This document shows, in pieces, positions 9,133 to 17,473 of a stretch of DNA of 64,000 nucleotides (positions are counted from its first letter, which is position 1; every line of letters begins with the position of its first letter). Made by a program: the position numbers and the translations under genes. The stretch is from Bordetella sp. BOR01 (lineage in GTDB: Bacteria > Pseudomonadota > Gammaproteobacteria > Burkholderiales > Burkholderiaceae_B). Below the pieces are notes generated by a model. It was not told the DNA's origin, made no database searches, and saw nothing but the letters and a program-made list of their open reading frames with translations. The stretch spans positions 868,001 to 932,000 of the forward strand of contig NZ_JAHUWT010000001.1 in NCBI RefSeq assembly GCF_019218885.1, given 5' to 3'.

Positions 9133-9316
9133 ATTGAGTTCGCTTCAATCAATTAGTCGATATGCAGCGGACATACTCATCGCCTGCATTTCAGCACAGC
9201 ATAGAGGAACGGGCTGCGCCGACTAAAGCGTTTTCAGGGAATCTGCCTTGCTGATTGCGCAAAGGTTTCGGTACATAGTGGGTATGCCGCTGCGCATCCG
9301 GCAGCAAACCCGATAC

Positions 9317-10063
9317 TTAAAACGCCTGCCAGATCATGTGCAGGCTGGCCACGGTCATCACGATCTTGAAGCCCAGCCGGAACATCGCCTCGGGCAAATT
9401 GTCCAGCGTACGGGTGCCTACCCAGGTGCCCACCACGCCGCTGGCAATCATCGCTGCAATCAGCGGTCCCCATTCGGCGTAGGCAAAACCCAGTGTGCCG
9501 AAAACCAGGATCTTCAGCCCGTGCTGAATTACCATGCACGCTGCGTGCGTAGCCACCAGCGGCTGCTTGACCAAGCCGGTGCTGGCCAACAGCGCGGCCA
9601 CCAGCGGTCCGGTGGCGCCCACCAGCATGGTGCAGAAGCTCGATATCGTCCCGCCCAACAGGAAATAAGCCTTGCCGTGACGCTGGGCCGTGGCGCTGGG
9701 CTTCTTGCGATAGACCGACCACAAGATGAACAGCGCCAGCGCCCCCTTGGCCAGGGAGTCAGGGATACGTACTACTACCGAAGCACCCAGCGTGATGCCG
9801 GCCAGGCTGCCCAGCGTGAACCACAGCAGCAGCGGTGCCACCAGGTAACGGCGCTGGATGATGACACGGCCGCTGTTCGATCCCATCTGCACCACGCCAT
9901 GCACCGGCAGCACGCTGGTCACCGGCAGGCCCAGGCTTAACACCGCCAGCATGGCCACGCCCCCGCCCAGGCCCATGGCGGCCGTCAGCGCCGAGGTGAG
10001 AAAGCTGGTGATCACCAGAACGGTGGCAAAGACAGTCGTGATCTCGGGCGGGACGAAGGACAT
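9317..10063 (-). CDS. TauE/SafE-type sulfite/organic-anion exporter family membrane protein
   Basis: A 248-residue, strongly hydrophobic protein with about seven or eight predicted membrane segments. The family hallmark is visible early: an N-terminal hydrophobic run, then GLGGGVAMLAVLSLGLP, and in the second half a repeat-like GATGPLVAALLAS. TauE/SafE (DUF81) proteins export sulfite, sulfoacetate or other small anions across the inner membrane. It is divergent from the MmgE/PrpD gene, with about 180 bases between start codons carrying a LysR-type motif, so co-regulation with that gene is plausible. The transported anion cannot be inferred. Confidence 0.85.
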   Translation of the reverse strand: MSFVPPEITTVFATVLVITSFLTSALTAAMGLGGGVAMLAVLSLGLPVTSVLPVHGVVQMGSNSGRVIIQRRYLVAPLLLWFTLGSLAGITLGASVVVRIPDSLAKGALALFILWSVYRKKPSATAQRHGKAYFLLGGTISSFCTMLVGATGPLVAALLASTGLVKQPLVATHAACMVIQHGLKILVFGTLGFAYAEWGPLIAAMIASGVVGTWVGTRTLDNLPEAMFRLGFKIVMTVASLHMIWQAF

Positions 10064-10114
10064 GGGGCTCTCTGGCGGACGGACGGCAGTGTAGCGTGTC
10101 CGGATCGAAGCACT

Positions 10115-10129
10115 GATGAATGATGTTCA
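10115..10129. promoter_or_regulatory. Possible LysR-type site (ATGAA-N5-TTCAT)
   Basis: In the divergent region between the TauE-type and MmgE/PrpD genes, the 15-mer has inverted ATGAA/TTCAT arms around TGATG and also fits T-N11-A, the LysR core. The TGAATGA half is shared with the larger inverted repeat at 12615-12640 upstream of the LysR gene, which suggests one regulator acts at both places. It is flanked by a wider inverted pair, CCGGATC at 10099-10105 and GATCCGG at 10139-10145. This is pattern matching by eye only. Confidence 0.35.
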
Positions 10130-10241
10130 TAACTGATCTGATCCGGGGCCGATAGATACCCGCGCGCATCACTCCTATCATCAAGCCGCAGAAGCCGTAA
10201 GCCGGCAGGTGATTCATCCGTTTCAGCAAGGAGCAGCAAGC

Positions 10242-11684
10242 GTGGACGATCTGGAGACTTGGAAGAAACTGGCGCGCGAACATCGCGGCGTGACCCAGGA
10301 ACTGGCGGCTTTCATCGCAGGGCTCAAGCCCGGCGACATTCCCGGAAAGACCCGGGAAATCCTCGACCACGCCCTGGTGGATGCACTGGGCTGCGGCCTG
10401 TACGGCCTGACCACACCATGGGGCCGCGTCATGGCCGAGTTCGCCCGCGAACAGCAGGGTCCGGCCGAAGCCGCCCTGTGGGGCTGCGGCACGCGCATAA
10501 GCGCGGTCAACACCGTGCTGGCCGGCGGTACGGCCATTCACAGTTTCGACTTCGACGACCACAGCCGCGCCAAGATCCATCCGGGCGCGCTGGTGGTGCC
10601 CGTCGTGCTGGCGTTGGCCGAGCGGCAGCGCGCCGGCGGCGACCTGATGCTGGCGGGCATGGCGGCTGGCTACGAAGCCATGAACCGCGTCAGCCAGGCG
10701 TTCAACCCGAGCCGGACACGCATGCGCGGCTGGCACCTGACCGGCACCGCAGGGACTTTCGCAGCGGCCGCGGCCGCGTCCGTGATGCTCAGGCTCGATG
10801 CCGAGACCACGGCCAGCGCGCTGGGCCTGGCCGGCACCCAGTCGGCGGGCACCTGGGCCTTTACAGCCGACGGCGGGATGAGCAAACGCATGCACCCCGG
10901 CCGGTCGGCACAGGCGGGTCTGATGGCCGCGCTGCTGGCGCAGCGTGGCTTCGCCGGTCCGCGCTACATCCTGGAGGCCGAAGACGGCGGGCTGTTGTTC
11001 GGTATGTCCGATACGCCGCGCCCGGCCATGCTGGTCGAAGGCCTGGGCCGCCGCTGGCATTCCGACGAGACCTGCTTCAAGCCGCATGCCTGCTGCGGCA
11101 GCAATCATGCCTGCGTGGATGCGGTGCTGGACCTGATGCGCGAGAACAAGCTCAAGCCTGCCGACGTCGAACGCGTGGTGGCTGGCGTGGCCAGCGTGGT
11201 CAACACGCAGACAGGCTTCGAATACCGGGCCGATTCGGTGCTGAATGCCCAGATGAGCCTGCGCTACAACATCGCCGTGGCCATGTTTGACGGCCGGGCC
11301 TACCTGGAGCAGTTCACTCCGCAGCGCATCGTCGAACCGCAGGTGGTGGCCTTGTCCCGGCGCGTGGAAATCGAGATCGATCCGGAGATCGACCGCGCTT
11401 ATCCAGAGATTTACGGCGGCAGGGTCTCGCTGGTTACCAAACAGGGCAAGACACTGACCCGCAAGGTCGACTATTCGCGCGGCATGCCGGAAAACCCCAT
11501 GTCGCGCGCCGAGATCGACGCCAAGTTCATGTCGCTGGCCTCGGCCGCCGTGGGCACCGAATCGGCCGCCGGCGTGCTGCAAGCCGCGCGCGGCGTGTTC
11601 AACGCCGGCTCGGCCAAGCCCCTGGCCGGCCTGCTGGCGCAGGTGCGCGCGGGCAACACGGCCGACGCGCCTGTCACGGCGTGA
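10242..11684 (+). CDS. MmgE/PrpD family protein (1)
   Basis: I choose the GTG at 10242 because AAGGAG lies eight bases upstream; an in-frame GTG at 10209 is possible but less well supported. The 480-residue product belongs to the MmgE/PrpD family (2-methylcitrate dehydratase, cis-aconitate decarboxylase, iminodisuccinate epimerase relatives). Visible family landmarks are HSFDFDDHSRAKIHPG (Asp pair and His), KRMHPGRSAQAG, and KPHACCGSNHACVDA, which carry the Lys/His residues used by the characterised enzymes, so it looks catalytically complete. Its 3' end overlaps the convergent LysR gene by 11 bases. It is the first of four paralogues within 9 kb and the only one outside the 12.8-30.8 kb array. 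Confidence 0.88.
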   Translation: MDDLETWKKLAREHRGVTQELAAFIAGLKPGDIPGKTREILDHALVDALGCGLYGLTTPWGRVMAEFAREQQGPAEAALWGCGTRISAVNTVLAGGTAIHSFDFDDHSRAKIHPGALVVPVVLALAERQRAGGDLMLAGMAAGYEAMNRVSQAFNPSRTRMRGWHLTGTAGTFAAAAAASVMLRLDAETTASALGLAGTQSAGTWAFTADGGMSKRMHPGRSAQAGLMAALLAQRGFAGPRYILEAEDGGLLFGMSDTPRPAMLVEGLGRRWHSDETCFKPHACCGSNHACVDAVLDLMRENKLKPADVERVVAGVASVVNTQTGFEYRADSVLNAQMSLRYNIAVAMFDGRAYLEQFTPQRIVEPQVVALSRRVEIEIDPEIDRAYPEIYGGRVSLVTKQGKTLTRKVDYSRGMPENPMSRAEIDAKFMSLASAAVGTESAAGVLQAARGVFNAGSAKPLAGLLAQVRAGNTADAPVTA

Positions 11685-12591
11685 TCTTGTCCCAGTCGGG
11701 ATTGCCGGAGATCTCTTCCAGAAGGAAATTGACGAAGGCGCGGACCTTGGGGGAAAGATTCCGGCTGGGCAGGTACACCACCGACACTGGCGGGCCTTCG
11801 CCGACGTAATCGGTCAGGATCGGGCGCAGCCGCCCCGCGCGTATGGTCTCGGCCGCGGTGAAGTTGCTGATCATGGCGATGCCCAGGCCCGACGAGGCGG
11901 CCTCTAGCAGCGTTTCCGCGTTGTTGACGTTGAGGTGGCCCGACACGGACTTGGGGCAAGGTATGCCGTTCTTGCTGAACGGCCACTCGCGGTAGCGGCC
12001 GGTATGCATCAGCACGTAGGCCATGCAGTGGTGCTTGTCCAGTTCTTCGGGCGTGCGAGGCTCGCCGTGCTGCGCCAGATACTGCGGCGAGGCGCAGGCC
12101 ATGAAGCGCAGGTGGCACAGCTTGCGCGCGATCAGCCGGGCGTCGGCCAGTTCGCCGATCTGCACGGCGACGTCGATGCCTTCGTAAGCCAGGTCCACGT
12201 TGCGGTCGCTCAGTTCGGCGTCCAGCACGAGGTCGGGGTACTGCTTCAGGAAGCGCGGCACCATCGGCATGATGACGCGCCGTCCGAAGCCCACCGGCAG
12301 ATGCACGCGCAACCGTCCATGCGGGCTGGAGGTGGCCTGGCCCAGCAGGTTCTCGGCGTCCTCGATCTGTCCCAGGATCTGCAGGCAGTGCTCGAAGAAA
12401 CTGGCGCCGTCGTTGGTCAAGCCCACCGAGCGGGTCGTGCGGTGCAGCAGCCGCACGCCCAGTTCCTGCTCGAGCCGGGTGATGGCCTTGCTGACAGCCG
12501 ACGAAGTCAGCCCCAGCCGCTTGGCAGCCTGGGTAAAGCTGCGCGTTTCGGCCACGCGCACGAACACTCGCAGGGCATTGAGGTTTTCCAC
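11674..12591 (-). CDS. LysR-family transcriptional regulator (2)
   Basis: 305 residues with the N-terminal wHTH (FTQAAKRLGLTSSAVSKA at about 20-37, LEQELGVRLLHRTTRSVGLT after it) and an effector-binding domain from about residue 90. It lies between MmgE/PrpD paralogue 1 (convergent, 11-base overlap) and the Bug-MmgE array (divergent, 168 bases), so it is the natural candidate regulator of both. A perfect 26-base inverted repeat sits 24-49 bases upstream of its start codon, and a half-site-related motif lies upstream of the first MmgE/PrpD gene. The effector is probably the acid bound by the adjacent Bug protein; that is inference from position. Confidence 0.93.
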   Translation of the reverse strand: MENLNALRVFVRVAETRSFTQAAKRLGLTSSAVSKAITRLEQELGVRLLHRTTRSVGLTNDGASFFEHCLQILGQIEDAENLLGQATSSPHGRLRVHLPVGFGRRVIMPMVPRFLKQYPDLVLDAELSDRNVDLAYEGIDVAVQIGELADARLIARKLCHLRFMACASPQYLAQHGEPRTPEELDKHHCMAYVLMHTGRYREWPFSKNGIPCPKSVSGHLNVNNAETLLEAASSGLGIAMISNFTAAETIRAGRLRPILTDYVGEGPPVSVVYLPSRNLSPKVRAFVNFLLEEISGNPDWDKITP

Positions 12592-12614
12592 GCCTTGTCT
12601 CCCGTTTTTGGTTG

Positions 12615-12640
12615 TGAATGAATTTAGTGAAATTCATTCA
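12615..12640. promoter_or_regulatory. Perfect inverted repeat, probable LysR operator
   Basis: TGAATGAATTT and AAATTCATTCA are exact reverse complements separated by AGTG, giving a 26-base dyad in an AT-rich divergent promoter. It lies 24 bases upstream of the LysR start and about 120 bases upstream of the Bug start. The position and symmetry fit an autoregulatory LysR binding site. Confidence 0.7.
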
Positions 12641-12759
12641 TTAGTATTTTGAATTTTGAGTCATTGATCTGTTTTTATAGCGTAATTAGACTGCCCGAAT
12701 CAATCCATTACTGACCAGACACCTACCGCAAGCACGGTACGGACCAGGAGACAACAGGC

Positions 12760-13779
12760 GTGCGTGTACCCGAAACCAAGATCGCTGTCCGCCTGGCTTG
12801 GGGGATGCGGATCCTGGCCGCTGCGGCCTCCCTGTCCCTGTGCGGCGCCGCCGCCCAGGCGGCGGACGAGTCCGCCGGCCCCTTTCCCGACCGTCCCGTA
12901 AAACTGATCGTGCCGTTCCCGCCGGGCGGCGGCACCGACATCCTGGCGCGGCCGCTGGCGCAGCGGCTGAGCGAGTACTGGGGCCAGTCGGTGGTGATCG
13001 AGAACCGCGGCGGCGCGGGCGGCAACGTAGGTGCCGCCGCCACGGCCAGGTCAGAGCCCGACGGCTACACCTTGCTCTTCACCCCGGTGATCACGCTCGC
13101 GGCCAACCAAAGCCTGTACAAGTCGGCCGGTTATGACGCCGTGCGCGACTTCACCGCGGTCACGATGCTGGTCAGCACCCCCAACATCCTGGCAGTGCCG
13201 GCGTCCGTGCCGGTAAGAACGGTGCAGGAATTCCTGGATTACGCCCGTGCCAAGCCCGACCAGTTGAACTTCGCCTCGCCGGGCAACGGCACGCCGCCGC
13301 ACCTGGCCATGGAAATTCTCAAACGCATGGCTGATGTCAGGATCACGCACGTGCCCTACAAGGGCACCGGCCCCGCCGTGACCGACCTGATCGCCGGCCG
13401 GGTGCAGGCGATGATGGTCAACGCCCCGGTGGCGCTGCCTTACATGAAATCCGGCCAATTACGTGGCCTGGCCACCACCAGTGCGAAGCGGCCCTCCTCG
13501 GTCGCCGACCTGCCCACGCTGGACGAAAGCGGCCTGAAGGGCTATGAGGCCGACACCTGGTACGGCCTGTTCGCGCCGGCGGGCACGCCCCAGGCCGTCA
13601 TTGCCAAGATCAATGCCGACGTGGCACGGGCGTTGAACTCGCCCGACATCAAGAAGCTTTTCGCCGGGCAGGGCGCCGAGGTGGTGGGCGACAGCCCCGA
13701 GTCGGCCTCGGCCCGGGTGCGCGCCGACGTGATCAAGTGGCGCGATGTCATCAATGACATCGGCCTCGAAGTGGATTGA
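12760..13779 (+). CDS. Bug/TctC-family periplasmic substrate-binding protein (2)
   Basis: The start is the GTG at 12760, with AGGAG nine bases upstream. The signal sequence is long for the family: about 15 polar residues precede the hydrophobic stretch MRILAAAASLSLCGAAAQAA, so an internal ATG at about residue 16 is an alternative. The mature part shows FPDRPVKLIVPFPPGGGTD, IENRGGAGG, EPDGYTLL, FASPGNGTPPHLAME and HVPYKGTGPA. It is the first gene of the long plus-strand array and its stop lies two bases before the ATG of MmgE/PrpD paralogue 2, so the receptor and enzyme are almost certainly co-expressed. The ligand is therefore likely a di- or tricarboxylic acid processed by the MmgE/PrpD protein. 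Confidence 0.92.
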   Translation: MRVPETKIAVRLAWGMRILAAAASLSLCGAAAQAADESAGPFPDRPVKLIVPFPPGGGTDILARPLAQRLSEYWGQSVVIENRGGAGGNVGAAATARSEPDGYTLLFTPVITLAANQSLYKSAGYDAVRDFTAVTMLVSTPNILAVPASVPVRTVQEFLDYARAKPDQLNFASPGNGTPPHLAMEILKRMADVRITHVPYKGTGPAVTDLIAGRVQAMMVNAPVALPYMKSGQLRGLATTSAKRPSSVADLPTLDESGLKGYEADTWYGLFAPAGTPQAVIAKINADVARALNSPDIKKLFAGQGAEVVGDSPESASARVRADVIKWRDVINDIGLEVD

Positions 13780-13781
13780 CC

Positions 13782-15161
13782 ATGCGGGAATCTTCTGTGG
13801 CTTCCATTGAGGCTGGCGCAGCGCCGCTGGCGGCCATCCTGGGCCGGTTCATCGCCGGCACGCGGGCCGGGCACCTGCCCGCCGAGGTGGAACAGGCCGC
13901 GTCCCTGCGCATGCTGGACACATTGGCCGCGGCCGCCAGTGGCGTACAGCAGGGCACCCACCGGAAGCTGCTGGCGCTGCTGCCCGGCGACGGCCCCCTT
14001 TCCGCCTGGGGCACCACCGTTCGGCGCGGCTTGCGCGATGCGGCCATCATCAACAGCGCGGTATCGCATTCCACCTATTTCGAGGACGGCTGCCGCTACA
14101 CCGGCGGACATCCCTCGTCGGCGCTTATCCCCGCGGCATTTGCCCTGGCTTGCGAGCGCGAGGCTGGCGGCGCGGAGCTGGTCGCCGCCATCGCCGCAGG
14201 GTACGAAGTCTTCCTGCGCCTGGGGCGGGCCATTTACCCCTCTACGGTGCGGCGCGGCTTCCAGAGCACGGCGATCCTGGCAGCGCCTGCCACGGCGGCG
14301 GCTGCCGCCGTGTTGCTGCGCCTGCCCGCCGAACAGGCCACGCACGCGATCGCCATCGCCTGCAGCCACGGCGCAGGGCTGAAAGAAGCGCTGAAGAATG
14401 CCGGCAGCCAGCCCCTGCAAGTGGGCCGCAGCAGCGAAGGCGGCCTGCTGGCGGCGCTGTACGCCGCACAGGGTGCCGAGGGCGTGCCCGCAGTGATCGA
14501 GCAAGGCTTCTTCAAGGCCTACGCCGAAGGCGCCCAGGCCGACGTCGTCACACGCGAGCTGGGCCGGCAATGGGGTATCGGGCAGACCTACTTGAAGATG
14601 CACGGCGGCTGCCGCGGCAATCACGCGCCGGTGGATACGGCGGTGGCCCTGGCGCGCGAATACGGCGTCGTGCCGCGCGACATCGCATCCATGGACGTGT
14701 GGGTGGACACCGTGACGCTGGCGGCCGAGGTGGCGGAGCCCGCCAATGCCGACCAGGCCAGGTTTTCCATCGCGTTTTCCATCGCGGCAAGGCTGCTCAA
14801 GGGTGACGCCATGCCGGCGCGCTACACCGACGCCGCGCTGGCCGAGCCCGAAGTGCGCGCCTTGATGGCGCGCATCCGGGTGCGCGCCGACGCCGCGCTC
14901 GACGAAGGCTATCCGGACCGGCGCGGCGCGGTGATCCGCGTGCGCACCACCCGCGGACGGGACCTGGAATATGTCCTGGACCGTGCCCTGGGCGAGCCCG
15001 AGCAGCCCTTCACGCAGGCCGATATCGAGCACAAGTTCGACCTGACCGCGGGCACGCTGTACGGCGCATCCGCCAGCCGGATCAAAGAGCTGTCGCTGTC
15101 GCTGCCGTCGCTGCCGAGCGTGAAGGTACTGAACGACCTGCTGCAAGCCAACCCTTCCTGA
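13782..15161 (+). CDS. MmgE/PrpD family protein (2), divergent active-site region
   Basis: 459 residues from ATG 13782, two bases after the Bug stop; a TTG at 13776 overlapping that stop is an alternative. The fold-level pattern of the family is clear (THRKLLALLPG, SHSTYFEDGCRYTGGHPS, FQSTAILAAPATAAAAAV, HGGCRGNHAPVDTAVALA). It differs from the other three paralogues here: the ELDD-type acidic pair is FED, and the KRxHPG-type Lys/His loop reads LQVGRSSEGG, so it lacks the Lys-Arg-x-His/Asn-Pro/Ala-Gly element. The downstream lysine loop KMHGGCRGNH keeps Lys and His. It may use a different substrate or reaction within the family. Confidence 0.85.
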   Translation: MRESSVASIEAGAAPLAAILGRFIAGTRAGHLPAEVEQAASLRMLDTLAAAASGVQQGTHRKLLALLPGDGPLSAWGTTVRRGLRDAAIINSAVSHSTYFEDGCRYTGGHPSSALIPAAFALACEREAGGAELVAAIAAGYEVFLRLGRAIYPSTVRRGFQSTAILAAPATAAAAAVLLRLPAEQATHAIAIACSHGAGLKEALKNAGSQPLQVGRSSEGGLLAALYAAQGAEGVPAVIEQGFFKAYAEGAQADVVTRELGRQWGIGQTYLKMHGGCRGNHAPVDTAVALAREYGVVPRDIASMDVWVDTVTLAAEVAEPANADQARFSIAFSIAARLLKGDAMPARYTDAALAEPEVRALMARIRVRADAALDEGYPDRRGAVIRVRTTRGRDLEYVLDRALGEPEQPFTQADIEHKFDLTAGTLYGASASRIKELSLSLPSLPSVKVLNDLLQANPS

Positions 15162-15172
15162 CGAAGAGATAG

Positions 15173-15979
15173 ATGAGCCATACGACGCTGCCCAACTACG
15201 AGGTTTACGCCATCCGCTACGGCACGCGCGATGCCAAGCGCACCAATAATTTCATCGGCGGCGACCCGCACGATGCACCGATGCCCATGGACTACTACCT
15301 GTGGCTGGTGCGCGGCAAGGGCCGGGAATTCGTGGTCGACACGGGGTTCGGCGCCGAGGTCGCGAAAAAGCGCGGCCGCACGCTGCTGCGCCATCCGTCC
15401 GAGGGCCTGGCCCTGCTGGGCGTGGACGTGGACAAGGTCGAGGACGTGATCATCACGCACCTGCATTACGACCACGTCGGCACCTTCGACGGTTTTCCGC
15501 TTGCACGCTTTCACCTGCAGGATGACGAAATGTCATACGCCACCGGGCGTCACATGTGCTATCGGCAGTTCAACCACGGCTACGAGGCCGACGAGGTGAT
15601 AGGCATGGTGCGCATGGTCTACAAGGACCGGGTGCGTTTCCACAAGGGTAGCGCCGACCTGGCTCCCGGCCTGAGCATCCACCGCATCGGCGGCCACACC
15701 CACGGCCTGCAGTGCGTGCGCGTGCACACCAAGCGCGGCTGGGTCGTGCTGGCGTCGGACTGCAGCCACTACTACGAGCATTTCGAGAAGAAGCGCGCCT
15801 TCAGCACCGTGTTCCATGTGGGCGAATTGATCGATGGATACAACAAGCTGGACATGCTGGCCGACAGTCCGAAGCACATCGTGCCCGGCCATGATCCGCT
15901 GGTGATGCAGCGCTACCCGGCGGTCTCCGGCCAGCTCGAGGGCATCGCCGTCCGCCTGGATGAAGAACCCAACTACTGA
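15173..15979 (+). CDS. Metallo-beta-lactamase-fold hydrolase, lactonase-like (1)
   Basis: A 268-residue cytoplasmic protein without a signal peptide. The binuclear metal site is complete: H96-x-H98-x-D100-H101 (THLHYDH), H175 in GGHTHG, D196 in LASDCSHYYE and H240 in VPGHDP. This HxHxDH~H~D~H layout matches the N-acyl-homoserine lactonase (AttM/AiiB) branch, and the N-terminal GGDPHDAPMPMDYYLWLV region is also typical of that branch. In this setting a pathway lactone or ester is a more likely substrate than a quorum signal. It lies 11 bases after MmgE/PrpD paralogue 2 and 45 bases before paralogue 3. Two paralogues occur at 18828 and 30004. Confidence 0.88.
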   Translation: MSHTTLPNYEVYAIRYGTRDAKRTNNFIGGDPHDAPMPMDYYLWLVRGKGREFVVDTGFGAEVAKKRGRTLLRHPSEGLALLGVDVDKVEDVIITHLHYDHVGTFDGFPLARFHLQDDEMSYATGRHMCYRQFNHGYEADEVIGMVRMVYKDRVRFHKGSADLAPGLSIHRIGGHTHGLQCVRVHTKRGWVVLASDCSHYYEHFEKKRAFSTVFHVGELIDGYNKLDMLADSPKHIVPGHDPLVMQRYPAVSGQLEGIAVRLDEEPNY

Positions 15980-16024
15980 TGCATTTCCGATTCGCAAACT
16001 TGTTCAACCAGCAGAGACATCCCG

Positions 16025-17425
16025 ATGAGTAGTTCGCAACCGCCGCTTCTGGAAAACGCCACCCGGGACCTTGCCTGTTTCGCCGCGCAATTGCGCTACG
16101 AGGACATTCCCGCCGACGCCGTGGACCGCATGAAGACCAGCCTGCTCGACAGCATCGGCTGCTGCCTGTACGGCGCGACCCTGCCGTGGACGCAGCGCGT
16201 GCAGGCCATGGCCGAGGCCGAGCAGGCGGCGCCCGTCGCCAGCCTGTGGGGCAGCGGCCGCAAGACCTCGATCGCCAATGCCGCGATGGTCAATGGCACG
16301 GCGGGGCACGCTTTCGAGCTGGACGACATTCACAAGGAATCCATCGTGCACGCGGGCTCGATCGCCGTGCCCGTGGCGCTGGCCTACGCCGAGCGCCACG
16401 GCAACTGGAACGGGCGCGACCTGGTCACCGCCCTGGTGGCCGGCTACGAAATCGGCACGCGGGTGGGCAATGCCGCCACCATGAGCCTGTTCTACCGCGG
16501 CTTCCATCCGCAGGGCACCTCTGGCGTGTTCGTGGCGGCGGCATCGGCGGGCAAGGCACTGAAACTCGACGCGGACCGCATGCAGCATGCCCTGGGCATC
16601 GCAGGCTCGCAGGCGGGCGGCTTGATGGCCGCGCAGGAAGGCGCCATGGTCAAGCGTTTCCACGCCGGCCGCGCTGCGCAGAGCGGCGTGTACTCGGCGG
16701 AGCTGGCCCAACGCGACTTCACCGGTATCGTCGATGTGCTGGAGGCGAGCTACGGCGGCTACCTTTGCTCGTATTCCGACCAGCCCAACGCCGCGCGCCT
16801 GACCGACGGCCTGGGCAAAGTCTGGGAAACCGCCAAGGTGGGCTACAAGCCGCACGCCAGCGTGACCAGCATCCACGCCGCGCTCGACGCGCTGACGCAC
16901 ATCATGCGGTCCAACGCCTTGCAGGCGGCCGACATCGCCTCGATCCGGGCCGGGGTCAGCCACATGACCTACGTGCACTGCGCCTGGGAATACAAAGCGC
17001 AGGGCGTGACTGCCGCACAGATGAACCTGTACTACGGCCTGGCCGTGACCGCGCACGACGGCGTGGCCTTCGTCGACCAATACGACGAGAAACGCCTGGC
17101 CGATCCGGAGTTGCTCGACCTGATCAAGCGCACCCAGGCTTATGAAGATGCGGAGATCGAGGCCATGGGTCCGGCGTTCCGCCATGCCGCCACGGTAACG
17201 GTGCAAACCCGCGACGGCCGCGAGCTGACGCACCGCATCCTGAACCGGCGCGGCAGCCCCGAGAACCCGATCTCGGCCGGCGACGTGGAATACAAGTTCC
17301 GCAACGTGGCCCGTTCCTGCCTGCCGGCAGGCGAGCTCGATCGCCTGGTCGAGTTGTGCAGGCGGCTGGACACGCTGCCCAGCCTGGATGAACTGATCTC
17401 CATTGTGAGCGCCCCCCGCGCCTGA
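16025..17425 (+). CDS. MmgE/PrpD family protein (3)
   Basis: 466 residues. Family landmarks are intact: GTAGHAFELDDIHKESIVHAG (acidic pair and His), FHPQGTSGVFVAAASAGK, VKRFHAGRAAQSGVYSAEL, YKPHASVTSIHAALDALTH and a C-terminal NPISAGDVEYKF. This makes it a likely active dehydratase, decarboxylase or epimerase of a small polycarboxylate. It is closest in layout to paralogue 1 (10242) and sits between a lactonase-like gene and paralogue 4, with gaps of 45 and 48 bases. Four family members within 9 kb is unusual; each probably acts on a different stereoisomer or step. No individual reaction can be assigned from sequence alone. Confidence 0.88.
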   Translation: MSSSQPPLLENATRDLACFAAQLRYEDIPADAVDRMKTSLLDSIGCCLYGATLPWTQRVQAMAEAEQAAPVASLWGSGRKTSIANAAMVNGTAGHAFELDDIHKESIVHAGSIAVPVALAYAERHGNWNGRDLVTALVAGYEIGTRVGNAATMSLFYRGFHPQGTSGVFVAAASAGKALKLDADRMQHALGIAGSQAGGLMAAQEGAMVKRFHAGRAAQSGVYSAELAQRDFTGIVDVLEASYGGYLCSYSDQPNAARLTDGLGKVWETAKVGYKPHASVTSIHAALDALTHIMRSNALQAADIASIRAGVSHMTYVHCAWEYKAQGVTAAQMNLYYGLAVTAHDGVAFVDQYDEKRLADPELLDLIKRTQAYEDAEIEAMGPAFRHAATVTVQTRDGRELTHRILNRRGSPENPISAGDVEYKFRNVARSCLPAGELDRLVELCRRLDTLPSLDELISIVSAPRA

Positions 17426-17473
17426 CCCTTTCCATTTCCCGATACGGCCTTTCAACGCATTCACGAAACCACC

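Noticed and set aside
9759-11582. 607-codon open frame on the minus strand
   Set aside because: It is antisense to MmgE/PrpD paralogue 1, is His/Ala/Gly-rich without family motifs, and arises from high GC at third positions.
13542-15146. 534-codon minus-strand open frame
   Set aside because: Antisense to MmgE/PrpD paralogue 2 and the Bug gene; low-complexity composition and no ribosome binding site.
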